Assembly: GCA_017795085.1 (NCBI GenBank)
Contig: CP051246.1
Coordinates: 2,544,514-2,608,513, forward strand
DNA from: Salegentibacter sp.
GTDB lineage: Bacteria; Bacteroidota; Bacteroidia; Flavobacteriales; Flavobacteriaceae
DNA: 64,000 bases
Reading direction: 5' to 3'
The notes below the pieces were generated by a model that did no database searches, was not told the DNA's origin, and saw nothing but the letters and a program-made list of their open reading frames with translations. The position numbers were made by a program, and so were the translations under genes. Below, piece by piece: positions 8,014 through 17,538 of this stretch. Position 1 is the stretch's first letter. Each line of letters begins with the position of its first letter.

Positions 8014-9936
8014 TTAATCTTCTGCACTAAGCTTCACCTTTATATCACCACCATATTCAAGAAGTGTGTTATAATCTAGCATATCGGCATTTTCCCCATC
8101 AGCAGATACATTAGTCATACTCATCCCGGTATCACCATCTACTGAATTTAAGGAAATAGCGATATCTCCGAGAATATCTGCAATAGATTCTATATGAATA
8201 TACGCCGGATATTCGACGCTACCATTAAGGGATCCCTCTAATATAATAGTGATTAAAGTTTCACCATTTACACGTTCCTCAAACATTATAGTTCCCATAA
8301 TTCCTTCAATATCTATATCACTTAAATCATAAGAAATAGATTCACCGGTTAGTTCATTCTGTCCTACATCACCCTGAGCTACAATAACTCCAAGTTCATC
8401 TGCACTTAAATGTACATTTACATAGCCATCATAGCTAAGTACATCTTCATATCCAAATTCAGTTTCATCGTCAAGCATTGCTATGTGGGTCATACTCATT
8501 CCGGTAGCCCCGTTTACAGGATTAAAGGTAAAGGCAATGTCCCCAGGACCTTCAACTGCAGTTCCCATATGAATATGTGCTGGGTGCATTCCGTCATTTG
8601 GTGTACCTTCCAACATTATAGTTGCAAGCGCTTCACCGCTCTTACGCTCTTCAAAAACAACGGAACCATTGATTCCTTCTACATCTTTCTCACCTAATTC
8701 ATATGTTTTACTCTCACCGGTTAATTCATTTATCCCAATATCCCCCTGAGCAACTACAGTAGCAAGATCATCTGCACTTAGATGAACGTTAACATAACCA
8801 TCATAATTTAGCACTTCCTCGAAACCAAATTCGGTGTTATCATCTAACATCTCTACCTGAGTCATGCTCATTCCGGTAGCTCCGTTTACAGGGTTAAAAG
8901 TAAAGGCTATATCTCCAGGACCTTCTGAGAAAGCCCCCATATGGATATGTGTCGGGTGCATTCCATCATTTGGAGTTCCTTCCAACATAATAGTAGCAAG
9001 TGCTGCACCGCTCATACGCTCTTCAAAGGTTACCGTTCCACTAATTCCTTCTACGGCTCTTTCGTCAAGTTCATAAGTTTTGCTTTCACCGGTAAGTTCA
9101 TTACCTCCTATATCATTTTGAGCAACAATGGTCCCCAAATCATCTGTACTTAGGTGTATATTAACGTATCCGTCATAATTTAGCACTTCTTCGTAACTAA
9201 ATTCAGTACCATTATCAAGTTGAGCAACATTTGTTTTACTCATTCCGGTTGCACCATTTACAGGATTAAAGGTAAAAGCAATATCACCAGGAGCTTCCGC
9301 TACAGAACCCATATGAATGTGTGCAGGGTGTTCGCCATCATCCGGAGTTCCTTCCAACATAATCGTTGCTAAAGCTTCTCCATTTACACGTTCCTCAAAC
9401 ATTATGTTTCCGGAAATTCCCTCTACAGCTCTTTCTTCAAGCATATAGTCTTTGGATTCACCGGTAAGTTCATTTTCTCCGATATCCCCTTGTGCTACCA
9501 AAGTATTAAGATCGTCAGCACTTAAGTGTACATTGATATAACCGTCAAAATTAATAGCTTCTTCATATGTAATACTGGTTCCATCATCCAAGGCAGAAAA
9601 AGTAGTAGTACTCATTCCTGTAGAACCCTCTACTGGTTCAAAAGAAACAGCAATATCGCCACCTTCAGCAGCTGTATTGTAATGTATGTGTGCCGGATGC
9701 ATTCCGCCATCAGGAGTTCCATCTAATTCAATTTCAACAGTTGTACTGTTATCTTCGTTCTCCATAAAGGTAGCTGTTCCCGAAATTGAAGGATCGGTAA
9801 CCGAATAAAGTTCAAATGATTTTGATTCTCCGTCAAAATCCTCCCCATTATCGGGATCCACTGCATCATCATCTTTACTGCAGCTCGCAAACATAAACGG
9901 TAACGCTAAAATAATAGCTAGTAAGAATTTTTTCAT
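8014..9936 (-). CDS. Lipoprotein with five tandem CHRD-type repeats
   Basis: 640 residues. A lipoprotein signal (MKKFLLAIILALPFMFASC, Cys19) is followed by an acidic linker (KDDDAVDPDNGEDFDGES). Five repeats of about 124 residues follow. Each has EGTPxDGxHPAHIHMG, GDIAFTFNPVNGATGMS, YDGYVNVHLSADDL and QGDIGxNELTGES. The HPAHIH motif recurs near residues 80, 203, 327 and 451, and becomes YPAYIH near 576 in the worn fifth copy, which ends early. CHRD domains occur in chordin and in many bacterial secreted proteins. Their HPAHIH motif resembles a metal site, but the function in bacteria is unclear. Repeats 2-4 are very alike, which suggests recent internal duplication. A terminator lies downstream. 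Confidence 0.85.
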   Translation of the reverse strand: MKKFLLAIILALPFMFASCSKDDDAVDPDNGEDFDGESKSFELYSVTDPSISGTATFMENEDNSTTVEIELDGTPDGGMHPAHIHYNTAAEGGDIAVSFEPVEGSTGMSTTTFSALDDGTSITYEEAINFDGYINVHLSADDLNTLVAQGDIGENELTGESKDYMLEERAVEGISGNIMFEERVNGEALATIMLEGTPDDGEHPAHIHMGSVAEAPGDIAFTFNPVNGATGMSKTNVAQLDNGTEFSYEEVLNYDGYVNIHLSTDDLGTIVAQNDIGGNELTGESKTYELDERAVEGISGTVTFEERMSGAALATIMLEGTPNDGMHPTHIHMGAFSEGPGDIAFTFNPVNGATGMSMTQVEMLDDNTEFGFEEVLNYDGYVNVHLSADDLATVVAQGDIGINELTGESKTYELGEKDVEGINGSVVFEERKSGEALATIMLEGTPNDGMHPAHIHMGTAVEGPGDIAFTFNPVNGATGMSMTHIAMLDDETEFGYEDVLSYDGYVNVHLSADELGVIVAQGDVGQNELTGESISYDLSDIDIEGIMGTIMFEERVNGETLITIILEGSLNGSVEYPAYIHIESIADILGDIAISLNSVDGDTGMSMTNVSADGENADMLDYNTLLEYGGDIKVKLSAED

Positions 9937-10483
9937 AAGTTTAAAAAATTAAGTTATTAGTATAATTTAGAAGTTAGAAAAAAGCAATAATCTGCTCATT
10001 TCCTTATCTAATCTCACTTATACTTACGAGTTAACGAAGCCTAATAGATGTTAATTTTTTTAAAAATATTGCAAAAAACATGTTAATATTGAGACGGGAA
10101 TTCTCTCAGGAAAGGATTTAAAAATGCTAATTCTTCTGTCTACCTAAAGTATTATTTTTGTTCCATAAGGTCTCAATCAAGGGAATCTCACAAACATCAG
10201 CCCTAAGGAGATCCGTAATCCTGTTTACAAAAAAACGAGACAGGCTGTAACGGCGACCCGAACACTGTGTTATTGCTACTTATTTTTTATTGTCTTTGTA
10301 TTCCGTTACTGTTTTGTGAAATATAAGTTGTTTTTTGAAAATTGATTCTCGAATATCCAACAACAACATTTTTGAAAACCTCATAAAATAAATACACCAG
10401 ACATCCCATTTAAGATAGAAACTTTAAAACTCTCATACAATAACTAAAGTTATAAGGTATATATTGAAAATATTGCAAAAAAA
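9937..10483. other. Intergenic stretch, no gene seen
   Basis: 547 bp between two minus-strand envelope genes. I find no convincing reading frame, tRNA or known RNA. It must hold the promoter of the CHRD gene, but I see no clean TAnnTTTG box there. The part 10150-10330 is less AT-rich than its surroundings, but I cannot assign it. Confidence 0.5.
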
Positions 10484-10506
10484 AAGCCACGCATTTTGCG
10501 TGGCTT
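10484..10506 (-). terminator. Rho-independent terminator of the OmpA-family gene
   Basis: A perfect 10-bp stem, AAGCCACGCA (10484-10493) with TGCGTGGCTT (10497-10506), has a TTT loop. The A-run at 10477-10485 gives a long U-tract on the minus strand. It lies 26 bp after the stop. Confidence 0.92.
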
Positions 10507-10531
10507 TCTTAAATATATGATATCTAATATC

Positions 10532-11806
10532 TTATTCTAACTTGAAAGTTACTCTTCTCATTAAGTGTCTAGCATCGCTAGAAGACTTGTCTACAGAATC
10601 GTCTTCACCAGCACCTCTATGGCTTAAACGACTTTCATCTATTCCGGAAGCAACTAAGATATCCTGTACGGTTTTAGCACGTTTCTCAGATAGGCGATCA
10701 TTATAAGCAGCATCACCAATCGCATCTGCGTATCCTACTAGTTCAACATTTGCACTTTCATTGTCTTTCAAATACTTCACTAAGTAATTAACAGCGTTTA
10801 TAGAATTTGATTCTAGTTTAGTACTATTAAACTGGAAGTATACATTTACATAACCTTCATTAAGTAATTTTTTGATTGTATTTCCAGCAGAAGCACCATC
10901 CTTTCCATCTGTAGCATAACGCTCGTCTAAAGCATCTTCAAGTTCGTCAGGAATACCATTTTCATTTTTATCAACAGCAACTCCCTTGGTATTTACGGCA
11001 ACACCACTCACAGTATTTGGTTCCTCATCTAAATAATCAGCAACACCATCGCGATCGGTGTCTTGCATATCAGATTCTATTTTATCTACTTTACCTACAA
11101 GCTCATTCACTTGTTCGCTAATTCCGTCTTCCTGGCTTGTCCAGTCTGCATGCTTTTCTTTATTTCCTAGGTAGAAAGTAAAACCTATAGAAGCATTAGT
11201 CATTATACCATCTATACCTCTTACGTTCGTATTTGAGGTACCATCAAAAGTATAATCTTGACGAGCATGTGCAATGGCAGAAACATCACCGGTTAAAGCA
11301 ACACGGTCGCTCAACCTTAATTGTGGGGTAATCCCTGCAATAAAGTTTATCATTCCATCATTGTCTCTTTCCATCGGCTCCTTAGGCGTTAAAACAGAAT
11401 AACCTGCACCACCGTGGACTAATACATTAAATCTTCCAGTCCATTGATCGAAATTTAAAATATTACCTAAATTGGCAACCCCTTGCAAAGAAGTCCTGAT
11501 ATAGCGCGATTCAAAATCGGCACTATTATCATCCCCTTGAATGTTATGGTATGCCCCATCTAGTTTTAAACCAAAACGATCACTTAGCATGTAACGAACA
11601 CCTAAGTCTCCTTGGAAAAAATCCGGAGTAGTTGTAAAATATCCTCCACTTAAAGGACGTAATGGCTTATGAACTCCGGCATTAAGTTCAATCGACCAGC
11701 GGTTAAACCCTGGCTTTTCTTGATCAGTAGCCTCATCCTGGGCGCTAACAACAGTACCAAATAAAGCACAAGCTGCTATAAGAGTAATTTTTTTTAAATT
11801 TTTCAT
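10532..11806 (-). CDS. OmpA-family outer membrane protein with TSP3-type linker
   Basis: 424 residues. A cleavable signal peptide (MKNLKKITLIAACALFGTVVSAQ) is followed by an outer-membrane beta-barrel of about 200 residues with alternating aromatic strands (IELNAGVHKPL, SIGFTFYLG). Next comes a short linker with calcium-binding thrombospondin-3-like text (DTDRDGVADYLDEEPN, VDKNENGIPDELED). The C-terminal OmpA domain (about residues 310-424) carries VYFQFNSTKLE and the peptidoglycan-binding helix region NDRLSEKRAKTVQDILVASG. The protein should link the outer membrane to the cell wall. It has its own strong terminator, and a TATATTTG-like -7 box at 11853-11860 on the minus strand, with no clear -33 box. 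It is probably highly expressed. Confidence 0.93.
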   Translation of the reverse strand: MKNLKKITLIAACALFGTVVSAQDEATDQEKPGFNRWSIELNAGVHKPLRPLSGGYFTTTPDFFQGDLGVRYMLSDRFGLKLDGAYHNIQGDDNSADFESRYIRTSLQGVANLGNILNFDQWTGRFNVLVHGGAGYSVLTPKEPMERDNDGMINFIAGITPQLRLSDRVALTGDVSAIAHARQDYTFDGTSNTNVRGIDGIMTNASIGFTFYLGNKEKHADWTSQEDGISEQVNELVGKVDKIESDMQDTDRDGVADYLDEEPNTVSGVAVNTKGVAVDKNENGIPDELEDALDERYATDGKDGASAGNTIKKLLNEGYVNVYFQFNSTKLESNSINAVNYLVKYLKDNESANVELVGYADAIGDAAYNDRLSEKRAKTVQDILVASGIDESRLSHRGAGEDDSVDKSSSDARHLMRRVTFKLE

Positions 11807-12246
11807 GTCTTAAAGTTTTTTGTAAAATTGATCGACTTTAGTAATTATAGAGCAAATATAGGAGTTTTATATATTTAGAGAAGAATTTCGATGAAGAATT
11901 ATAATCCACCGATAAAAAAATAAGTTTTTTTTTAAACTTATCTTTCAATCAATTAATAAATCTCCTCCTTATTATGCATAACTAACATTAAGCCTTAGAT
12001 AGCGCTATATACAAGGGATGAGAGCAACTATCGAATTCTACCAAGCCCACTTTTACAACCCTAAAATAGCGGATTTTTTTCTTTTGTACTTTATCTAAAA
12101 AAATAGAAAAACTTTGGTTTTTTTTAACTTTTCCCGTCCCTAAATAATGCTCTCAGCCCCCTCTTTTTAACGAAAAAGGGCTTATTTACTACTCTAAAAT
12201 ATTTATAAACTTGGAAAACCACAGCTTATCATTTTATAGTGAATTA
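11807..12246. other. Intergenic stretch upstream of the OmpA-family gene
   Basis: 440 bp. It holds the leader and promoter of the OmpA gene: CAAATATA at 11853-11860 is a minus-strand TATATTTG. The rest is AT-rich and contains no gene I can recognise. A short G/C pair of blocks near 12150-12182 (CCCCCTCTTTTT...AAAAAGGGC) looks like a worn copy of the palindromic repeats seen elsewhere in the window. Confidence 0.45.
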
Positions 12247-12251
12247 TAAAA

Positions 12252-12281
12252 AAACCCGAAGCTCAATAGAACTTCGGGTTT
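12252..12281 (-). terminator. Rho-independent terminator after the DUF4293 gene
   Basis: Stem AAACCCGAAG (12252-12261) pairs with CTTCGGGTTT (12272-12281) around a 10-nt loop. The A-run at 12248-12254 gives the U-tract on the minus strand. It lies 29 bp after the stop. Confidence 0.9.
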
Positions 12282-12310
12282 CACGCACTAATACTACTAA
12301 GATGATAGGC

Positions 12311-12721
12311 TTATCGTAATCGGTCAACAGATTTTACGAGATCTTCGTCCTTTTTAATGGCCTTATTGGCCAAGACAAGAAAAACGATAGAAATGATTGG
12401 AAGAAACATCCCAATACCCTTCTCTGAGATATCCATCTCTCCGGGTAAACTTAGCGACCAATAAACAAACACTCCTAGTAAAAAAAAGTTTAACAGTATA
12501 TTGATTCGACCCAGAACAAACTGGAGCTTTCTGTTTTTAAATATAAAAATACTTACCAGCGATAAAGCTGCTGAAGCTAAGAACATCACCAATATCATTA
12601 ATTGGTCTTCGGCATAAATGTGCTGCCCGGTTGAATTTTTCCACAGCGAAAGTAAAAAAATAAGTCCACCGCTTATAATTGCTGCCAAAAATAGGTATAT
12701 AGTTTGTATTCTTTGTAGCAT
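12311..12721 (-). CDS. DUF4293 membrane protein
   Basis: 136 residues with four membrane segments (around 7-26, 41-61, 70-92 and 104-121). The conserved start MLQRIQTIYLFLAA and the end DLVKSVDRLR are hallmarks of DUF4293. The function is unknown. The gene is found next to rho in many Bacteroidota, as here, where the two are divergent. A possible -7 box (TATTTTTG on the minus strand) lies at 12740-12747, close to the start. Confidence 0.85.
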   Translation of the reverse strand: MLQRIQTIYLFLAAIISGGLIFLLSLWKNSTGQHIYAEDQLMILVMFLASAALSLVSIFIFKNRKLQFVLGRINILLNFFLLGVFVYWSLSLPGEMDISEKGIGMFLPIISIVFLVLANKAIKKDEDLVKSVDRLR

Positions 12722-12912
12722 TTCTAAAAAATTCGGTTACAAAAATAACAGATTCTTTTTAGAAACCTGTTTTAAAATTAAAATAAAGTTGTATTATTGC
12801 AATATCAATTCGTAACCGGTTCTGAACGGGTTACTTAAGTCTCCAAATTTTTTCGATTCTTCCTCGAGAAGTTTTAAATCAACCCAAACACAAAATTTAT
12901 TCTTAATTATTC

Positions 12913-14544
12913 ATGTTTGAAATTTCAGAATTAAAAACCAAAAAGCTACCTGAGCTTCAGGATATTGCCAAATCCCTAAACGTTCCTAAGTTTAGAACTT
13001 TTAAAAAGCTTGATTTGGTTTATCAAATCTTAGATCATCAGGCTGCAAACCCTCAAAAAGCCAAAGAAGTTCTTGATGGAGAAAATACTCCAGAAAAAGA
13101 CACTCCTACAGCTACTTCAGCAAAGCCTCAAAAAAAGAAACCAGGTAAAATAGGTAGCGACAAAAAGCCACCTAAACAGCGTAAACAAACTTCGGCTAAA
13201 AAAGATGAGAATCCAACAGCGAAGGCTCCTGCTGCTGCGCACGACACTCCAAAACAAGATCCCCGGCCACAGGATAAAAACCAGGCAAAGGATAATAAAA
13301 AGGAAGATCGCAAACCTAAAGATGAGCATGCTTCCAGAAGCAACCAACAACGAAATCCCGGAAAACAGGATCGTGGCAGAAACGGTAATCGTGACAATCG
13401 CAACCGCTACCGAGAGCCTGATTATGAATTTGACGCAATAATTGAAAGTGAAGGCGTATTAGACATTATGCAGGACAACTATGGTTTCTTGCGCTCGTCT
13501 GATTACAATTACCTCACTTCTCCAGATGATATTTACGTATCGCAATCGCAAATCAGACTATTCGGATTAAAAACCGGGGATACTGTTTTAGGACAAATTC
13601 GACCGCCAAAAGAAGGGGAAAAATACTTTCCGCTTATAAAGATCAATAAAATTAACGGTTTAGACCCGCAAGTGGTGCGTGACCGTGTTTCTTTTGAACA
13701 CCTCACCCCGCTTTTTCCAAAGGAAAAATTCAATATTGCTGAAAAACAAAGTACGATTTCAACTCGTATCATGGATCTTTTCTCACCTATAGGAAAAGGA
13801 CAACGCGGAATGATCGTTTCGCAACCCAAAACGGGTAAAACAATGTTATTAAAGGATATTGCCAATGCTATTGCAGCCAATCATCCTGAAGTTTATCAAA
13901 TTGTATTGTTAATTGACGAACGTCCTGAAGAGGTAACTGATATGCAGCGTAATGTACGTGGTGAAGTCGTAGCCTCTACTTTTGACAAGGAAGCCCATGA
14001 ACACGTACGTGTGGCCAATATTGTTTTAGAAAAGGCAAAACGCCTGGTTGAATGTGGCCACGATGTAGTGATTTTACTTGATTCTATTACGCGTTTGGCA
14101 AGGGCATACAACACTGTGCAACCTGCCAGCGGAAAGGTTTTGAGTGGTGGTGTAGATGCTAACGCGCTTCACAAACCTAAGCGTTTCTTTGGTGCAGCAC
14201 GAAATATTGAAGGCGGAGGTTCCCTTTCTATTATCGCAACCGCACTTACCGATACAGGTTCTAAAATGGATGAAGTGATTTTTGAAGAATTTAAAGGAAC
14301 CGGAAATATGGAACTTCAGTTAGACCGAAGAATCGCTAACCGAAGGGTATTCCCCGCTATCGATCTTATTTCTTCAAGTACACGTCGTGACGATTTGCTA
14401 CTCGACGAAAACACTATTCAGAGAATGTGGGTGCTGCGTAAATATCTTGCCGACATGAACCCTGTTGAAGCGATGGAATTTATAAATGATCGTGTAAAAC
14501 AAACAAAAAACAACGAAGAATTCCTGATTTCCATGAACGGGTAA
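12913..14544 (+). CDS. rho: Transcription termination factor Rho
   Basis: 543 residues. Rho_N domain at about 2-45 ([17 protein letters not shown]). A low-complexity insert at about 50-170, rich in K, P, Q, N and R, is typical of Bacteroidota Rho and probably adds RNA contacts or phase behaviour. The cold-shock-type RNA-binding domain is at about 178-250 ([22 protein letters not shown]). The ATPase domain has Walker A SQPKTGKT (304-311) and Walker [17 protein letters not shown] (385-400). The hexameric RNA translocase terminates transcription. A strong hairpin terminator follows, so rho is the end of its unit. Confidence 0.98.
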   Translation: MFEISELKTKKLPELQDIAKSLNVPKFRTFKKLDLVYQILDHQAANPQKAKEVLDGENTPEKDTPTATSAKPQKKKPGKIGSDKKPPKQRKQTSAKKDENPTAKAPAAAHDTPKQDPRPQDKNQAKDNKKEDRKPKDEHASRSNQQRNPGKQDRGRNGNRDNRNRYREPDYEFDAIIESEGVLDIMQDNYGFLRSSDYNYLTSPDDIYVSQSQIRLFGLKTGDTVLGQIRPPKEGEKYFPLIKINKINGLDPQVVRDRVSFEHLTPLFPKEKFNIAEKQSTISTRIMDLFSPIGKGQRGMIVSQPKTGKTMLLKDIANAIAANHPEVYQIVLLIDERPEEVTDMQRNVRGEVVASTFDKEAHEHVRVANIVLEKAKRLVECGHDVVILLDSITRLARAYNTVQPASGKVLSGGVDANALHKPKRFFGAARNIEGGGSLSIIATALTDTGSKMDEVIFEEFKGTGNMELQLDRRIANRRVFPAIDLISSSTRRDDLLLDENTIQRMWVLRKYLADMNPVEAMEFINDRVKQTKNNEEFLISMNG

Positions 14545-14556
14545 TTTTTTCACACT

Positions 14557-14599
14557 CAATAAAAAATCCGGATTTAAATAATTTCCGGGTTTTTTATTG
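14557..14599 (+). terminator. Rho-independent terminator after rho
   Basis: The arm CAATAAAAAATCCGGA (14557-14572) faces TCCGGGTTTTTTATTG (14584-14599). The stem is long with one bulge or mismatch and a short loop, and its T-run lies within the second arm. Confidence 0.85.
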
Positions 14600-14616
14600 A
14601 TTTTTTGACCTAATTA

Positions 14617-14649
14617 TTTGGAAAAAGAATTTTATAAGAATTATATTTG
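14617..14649 (+). promoter_or_regulatory. Promoter of tRNA-Gly, Bacteroidota type
   Basis: TTTG (14617-14620) and TATATTTG (14642-14649) are separated by 21 bp, matching the TTTG-N(17-23)-TAnnTTTG consensus. The tRNA begins 10 bp after the -7 box. Confidence 0.85.
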
Positions 14650-14659
14650 TTCCTGAAAG

Positions 14660-14732
14660 GCGGGAGTAGCTCAGTTGGTAGAGCGTCAGCCTTCCAAGCT
14701 GAATGTCGCCGGTTCGAACCCGGTCTCCCGCT
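14660..14732 (+). tRNA. tRNA-Gly (anticodon TCC)
   Basis: Full cloverleaf of 73 nt. The acceptor arms are GCGGGAG and CTCCCGC. The D-arm is AGCTCAGTTGGTAGAGC. The anticodon stem TCAGC/GCTGA encloses the loop CTTCCAA with TCC at the anticodon. The T-arm is CCGGTTCGAACCCGG. CCA is not encoded. Confidence 0.97.
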
Positions 14733-14738
14733 CAAAAG

Positions 14739-14768
14739 AAAACCTCCTCAATAACCTGTGGAGGTTTT
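14739..14768 (+). terminator. Rho-independent terminator after tRNA-Gly
   Basis: AAAACCTCC (14739-14747) pairs with GGAGGTTTT (14760-14768), and the T-run continues to 14770. It lies 6 bp after the tRNA. Confidence 0.88.
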
Positions 14769-15052
14769 TTATTTTTATAATTAAGACCAGGCAAAAGTTC
14801 ACAACACATATTGTTACAATACCATCGGATTGTTATAAATATTTAGAATCAATCAGGTTCTCACTGCACATATTACAGATTATCAATTTCAATATGAAAC
14901 TCAAAAATAACAATATAATACAAATATATTAGCGGTATTAATCAACAACTTCAGTGTAGACCTTATCTTTAAAATCGTGTTAATGAAACAAATTCTTAAG
15001 CGTGGTTTCCTAAATAATCCTATTTTTAACATGAAAATAAAAACAAAAAATT

Positions 15053-15601
15053 ATGAAAGATAAACCTGCAAAAATTCAGGACCTTATAGATAACAAATTC
15101 CTTGAAGAGCGCAAATTATTCCTGTGGGGCGATGTAAACGACAAAACCGCAAAACATGTAATTGACCGCTTGATGTACCTTGATATGGTGAGTGATAAAG
15201 AAATTCAATTTTTCATAAACAGTCCCGGAGGCTATGTAACCGATGGTTTTGCAATTTACGACACCATAAAATCCCTTAAAAGCCCCGTTTCAACTGTTTG
15301 TGCAGGACTAGCGGCTTCAATGGGTTCCATTTTACTCTCTGCAGGTAACAAAGGTCGAAGGTTTATTCAACCCCACGCAAAAGTAATGATTCACCAGCCC
15401 AGCGGCGGAGCCCAAGGACAAGCTTCAAATATTGAAATTCAGGCTACCGAAATTTTAAAAGTAAAAGAATTAAGCGCTCGAATACTCTCTGAAAACACAG
15501 GCCAACCGGTTGAAAAGGTTATGAAAGATTTTAACCGTGATCATTGGATGAATGCAGAAGAATCTATTGAATATGGAATTGTAGATGATATTTTAAAATA
15601 A
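15053..15601 (+). CDS. clpP: ATP-dependent Clp protease proteolytic subunit
   Basis: 182 residues. The serine-protease triad is visible: Ser89 in GLAASMGS, His114 in MIHQPSGG and Asp163 in NRDHWMN. The product forms a double heptamer that degrades unfolded proteins delivered by ClpX or ClpA/C. It is shorter at the N-terminus than the main ClpP of many bacteria and is not beside tig or clpX, so it may be a second paralogue. It heads a small run with a GNAT gene (5 bp gap) and an L,D-transpeptidase. Confidence 0.92.
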   Translation: MKDKPAKIQDLIDNKFLEERKLFLWGDVNDKTAKHVIDRLMYLDMVSDKEIQFFINSPGGYVTDGFAIYDTIKSLKSPVSTVCAGLAASMGSILLSAGNKGRRFIQPHAKVMIHQPSGGAQGQASNIEIQATEILKVKELSARILSENTGQPVEKVMKDFNRDHWMNAEESIEYGIVDDILK

Positions 15602-15606
15602 AGTAT

Positions 15607-15888
15607 ATGGACATAAAACACAGAGAGAACGACAGCAGGGGCATTTTTTTTATTGAAAACGAAAAAGGCGTTTTTGCTGAATTAACCTATACTAAAGGAG
15701 CCAACGCTGTTTTAACTATAGACCATACGGAAGTGCATCCTTCCCGGGAAAATGAAGGTATTGCCACTAAACTGGTAAAGAAAAGCGTAGAATATGCCCG
15801 GGAAAACAACTATAAAATAGAACCGCTTTGCCCGTTTGCCGAGGTACAGTTCGACCGCAATCCCTCTTATAAAGATGTAAGAGCCTAA
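15607..15888 (+). CDS. Small GNAT-type acetyltransferase (YjdJ-like)
   Basis: 93 residues. The single domain has the core of the short N-acetyltransferase family (GCN5-related, type found in YjdJ and GTLF3B). It includes LTIDHTEVHPSRENEGIATKLVKKSVEYARENN (acetyl-CoA loop around residues 49-62) and PLCPFAEVQFDRNPSY near the end. The Cys in PLCPFA is conserved in this group. The substrate is unknown. The gene starts 5 bp after clpP and is probably co-transcribed. Confidence 0.85.
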   Translation: MDIKHRENDSRGIFFIENEKGVFAELTYTKGANAVLTIDHTEVHPSRENEGIATKLVKKSVEYARENNYKIEPLCPFAEVQFDRNPSYKDVRA

Positions 15889-15903
15889 GCCTTCCCCCAG
15901 CCT

Positions 15904-17538
15904 ATGAAAATGCTAACGTATTGCGCAGGAATATTATTCCTTTCTCTCGCTCTGGTTTCTTGTAAAAACAAATCTAAAGAAGCTGGTATTGAAAGCCGGG
16001 ATAAAGAAGAAGTTCCTTTAGAAATCAGCCAATTGGTTGATGCTTCCCTTCTAAAAGGTTTTTTTACAGCCGATTCTTCTGAAATTCAAGTACAGGCATT
16101 TCACAATTTAAAGAAAGTTGATAGTTTGTATTCCGATAAGGCTTTTAAACCACAATGGACTAGTCGAAAACTCAGGGAAAGTTTATTCCGTGCAATTGAA
16201 AATACAGAAGGACATGGGCTGATTCCCGAAGATTATCATTTTAGTTTTTTAAAAGAAAACTTGCAAGATCTAAACAATTTACAGGCAGAAGAAAGACTTC
16301 TTTTGGAAATTAAACTTACCGATGCTTTTTTTTCGTTGGCTCGTCATCTAAGCATCGGTAAAGTAAACCCCAAATCCCTTTACAGCATTTGGGATATTGA
16401 AAACCAGGAACCTGATTTATTTAAAGCTTTTCAGAAAGCTATAAACGCAGAAAATCCAGAAGGAATTTTAAATAATTTAGCCCCTAAACATATAGTTTAT
16501 CAAGGCCTTAAAAAGTCTCTAAAGGAATACCGAACATTAAAAGAAAGTGACAGCCTTGGTACTCCTATTGAAAAAGGAGAAAGCATAAAGCCCGGTGATA
16601 GCAGTGCAAGACTTCCTAATATTGCAAAAAGACTTCAGGAACTGAAATTTTTAGATAGTATTTCTGAAAAAGGGAGCTACAATAAAACAATCCAACAAGC
16701 TATTATTGATTTTCAGGAGTATCATGGAATTGAAACCGACGGGGTGATTGGAAATGCTACTATCGAAGCCCTTAACCAAACCGCTACCGACCATTACCGT
16801 CAAATTTTAGTTAATCTGGAACGCTGGCGGTGGTATCCACGGGATTTAGGAAAAACCTATATAATCGTAAATATACCAAATTATCGTTTACATGTTGTTG
16901 AAGGTAATGATACAATTTTAAGCCATAAAACCATGGTAGGGACCGAAGCGCGGAAAACCCCGGTTTTTTCAGATAAAATTGAACATATTGTCTATAATCC
17001 CACCTGGACGATTCCTCCAACTATCAAAAAAAATGATGTAATTCCGTCCGCCTCCAAAGACCCTTCTTACATCTCCCGTCGCAATATGTCGGTTTTTGAT
17101 GGAAGCGGGAACAAACTCAATCCTGGAGAGGTAAATTGGGGAAACGCTTCAAAATATACTATTAGGCAGGAAGCGGGTAGCTCCAACCCATTGGGCAGGG
17201 TAAAAATCATCTATCCTAATAGGCATATGATTTATTTGCATGATACCCCATCACAATATCTTTTCAAAAAAAATTCCCGGGCTCAGAGTTCAGGCTGTGT
17301 AAGAGTTGAAAACGCTTTAGACCTTGCGGCATATCTTTTAGACAATCAGGAAAAATATAATGATGCCAAGACCATTGAAAAAATTATTGCCTCAGGAAAA
17401 ACTACCACTATAAAAGTCACCAAAGACGTTCAAGTACATCATCTATATTGGACCGCCTGGCGTGAAAATGGAAAAACTCGTTTTGCTGAAGATGTTTATA
17501 AATTAGATGCCGGGGTTTATAAGAAACTTAGGAATTAA
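15904..17538 (+). CDS. L,D-transpeptidase lipoprotein with peptidoglycan-binding domain (YcbB/LdtD-like)
   Basis: 544 residues. The lipoprotein signal ends in ALVSC (Cys20). A helical N-terminal scaffold (about 50-190) is followed by a PG_binding_1 domain at about 235-300 (LQELKFLDSISEKGSYN ... DGVIGNATIEALNQ). The YkuD catalytic domain at about 320-480 carries YLHDTP and SSGCVRVENALDLAAYLL with the catalytic Cys. The enzyme makes 3-3 cross-links in peptidoglycan, or attaches proteins to it, in the periplasm. It overlaps the convergent L,D-transpeptidase-like gene by 11 bp at the 3' end. Confidence 0.92.
   Translation: MKMLTYCAGILFLSLALVSCKNKSKEAGIESRDKEEVPLEISQLVDASLLKGFFTADSSEIQVQAFHNLKKVDSLYSDKAFKPQWTSRKLRESLFRAIENTEGHGLIPEDYHFSFLKENLQDLNNLQAEERLLLEIKLTDAFFSLARHLSIGKVNPKSLYSIWDIENQEPDLFKAFQKAINAENPEGILNNLAPKHIVYQGLKKSLKEYRTLKESDSLGTPIEKGESIKPGDSSARLPNIAKRLQELKFLDSISEKGSYNKTIQQAIIDFQEYHGIETDGVIGNATIEALNQTATDHYRQILVNLERWRWYPRDLGKTYIIVNIPNYRLHVVEGNDTILSHKTMVGTEARKTPVFSDKIEHIVYNPTWTIPPTIKKNDVIPSASKDPSYISRRNMSVFDGSGNKLNPGEVNWGNASKYTIRQEAGSSNPLGRVKIIYPNRHMIYLHDTPSQYLFKKNSRAQSSGCVRVENALDLAAYLLDNQEKYNDAKTIEKIIASGKTTTIKVTKDVQVHHLYWTAWRENGKTRFAEDVYKLDAGVYKKLRN

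Noticed and set aside
8410..9726. CRISPR-like periodic repeats
   Set aside because: The periodicity of about 370 bp comes from the protein repeats of the CHRD gene; there are no short repeats with unique spacers, and no cas genes in the window.
9937..10483. Hidden gene in the gap beside the CHRD lipoprotein
   Set aside because: Frames are short and interrupted on both strands, and no known motif appears.
13117..13403. Reading frames on the minus strand inside rho
   Set aside because: They are antisense to the low-complexity Lys/Gln/Asn insert and give meaningless repetitive protein.
14675..14932. Open frame starting inside tRNA-Gly
   Set aside because: It begins within a clear tRNA gene and crosses its terminator; the rest has no protein-like features.
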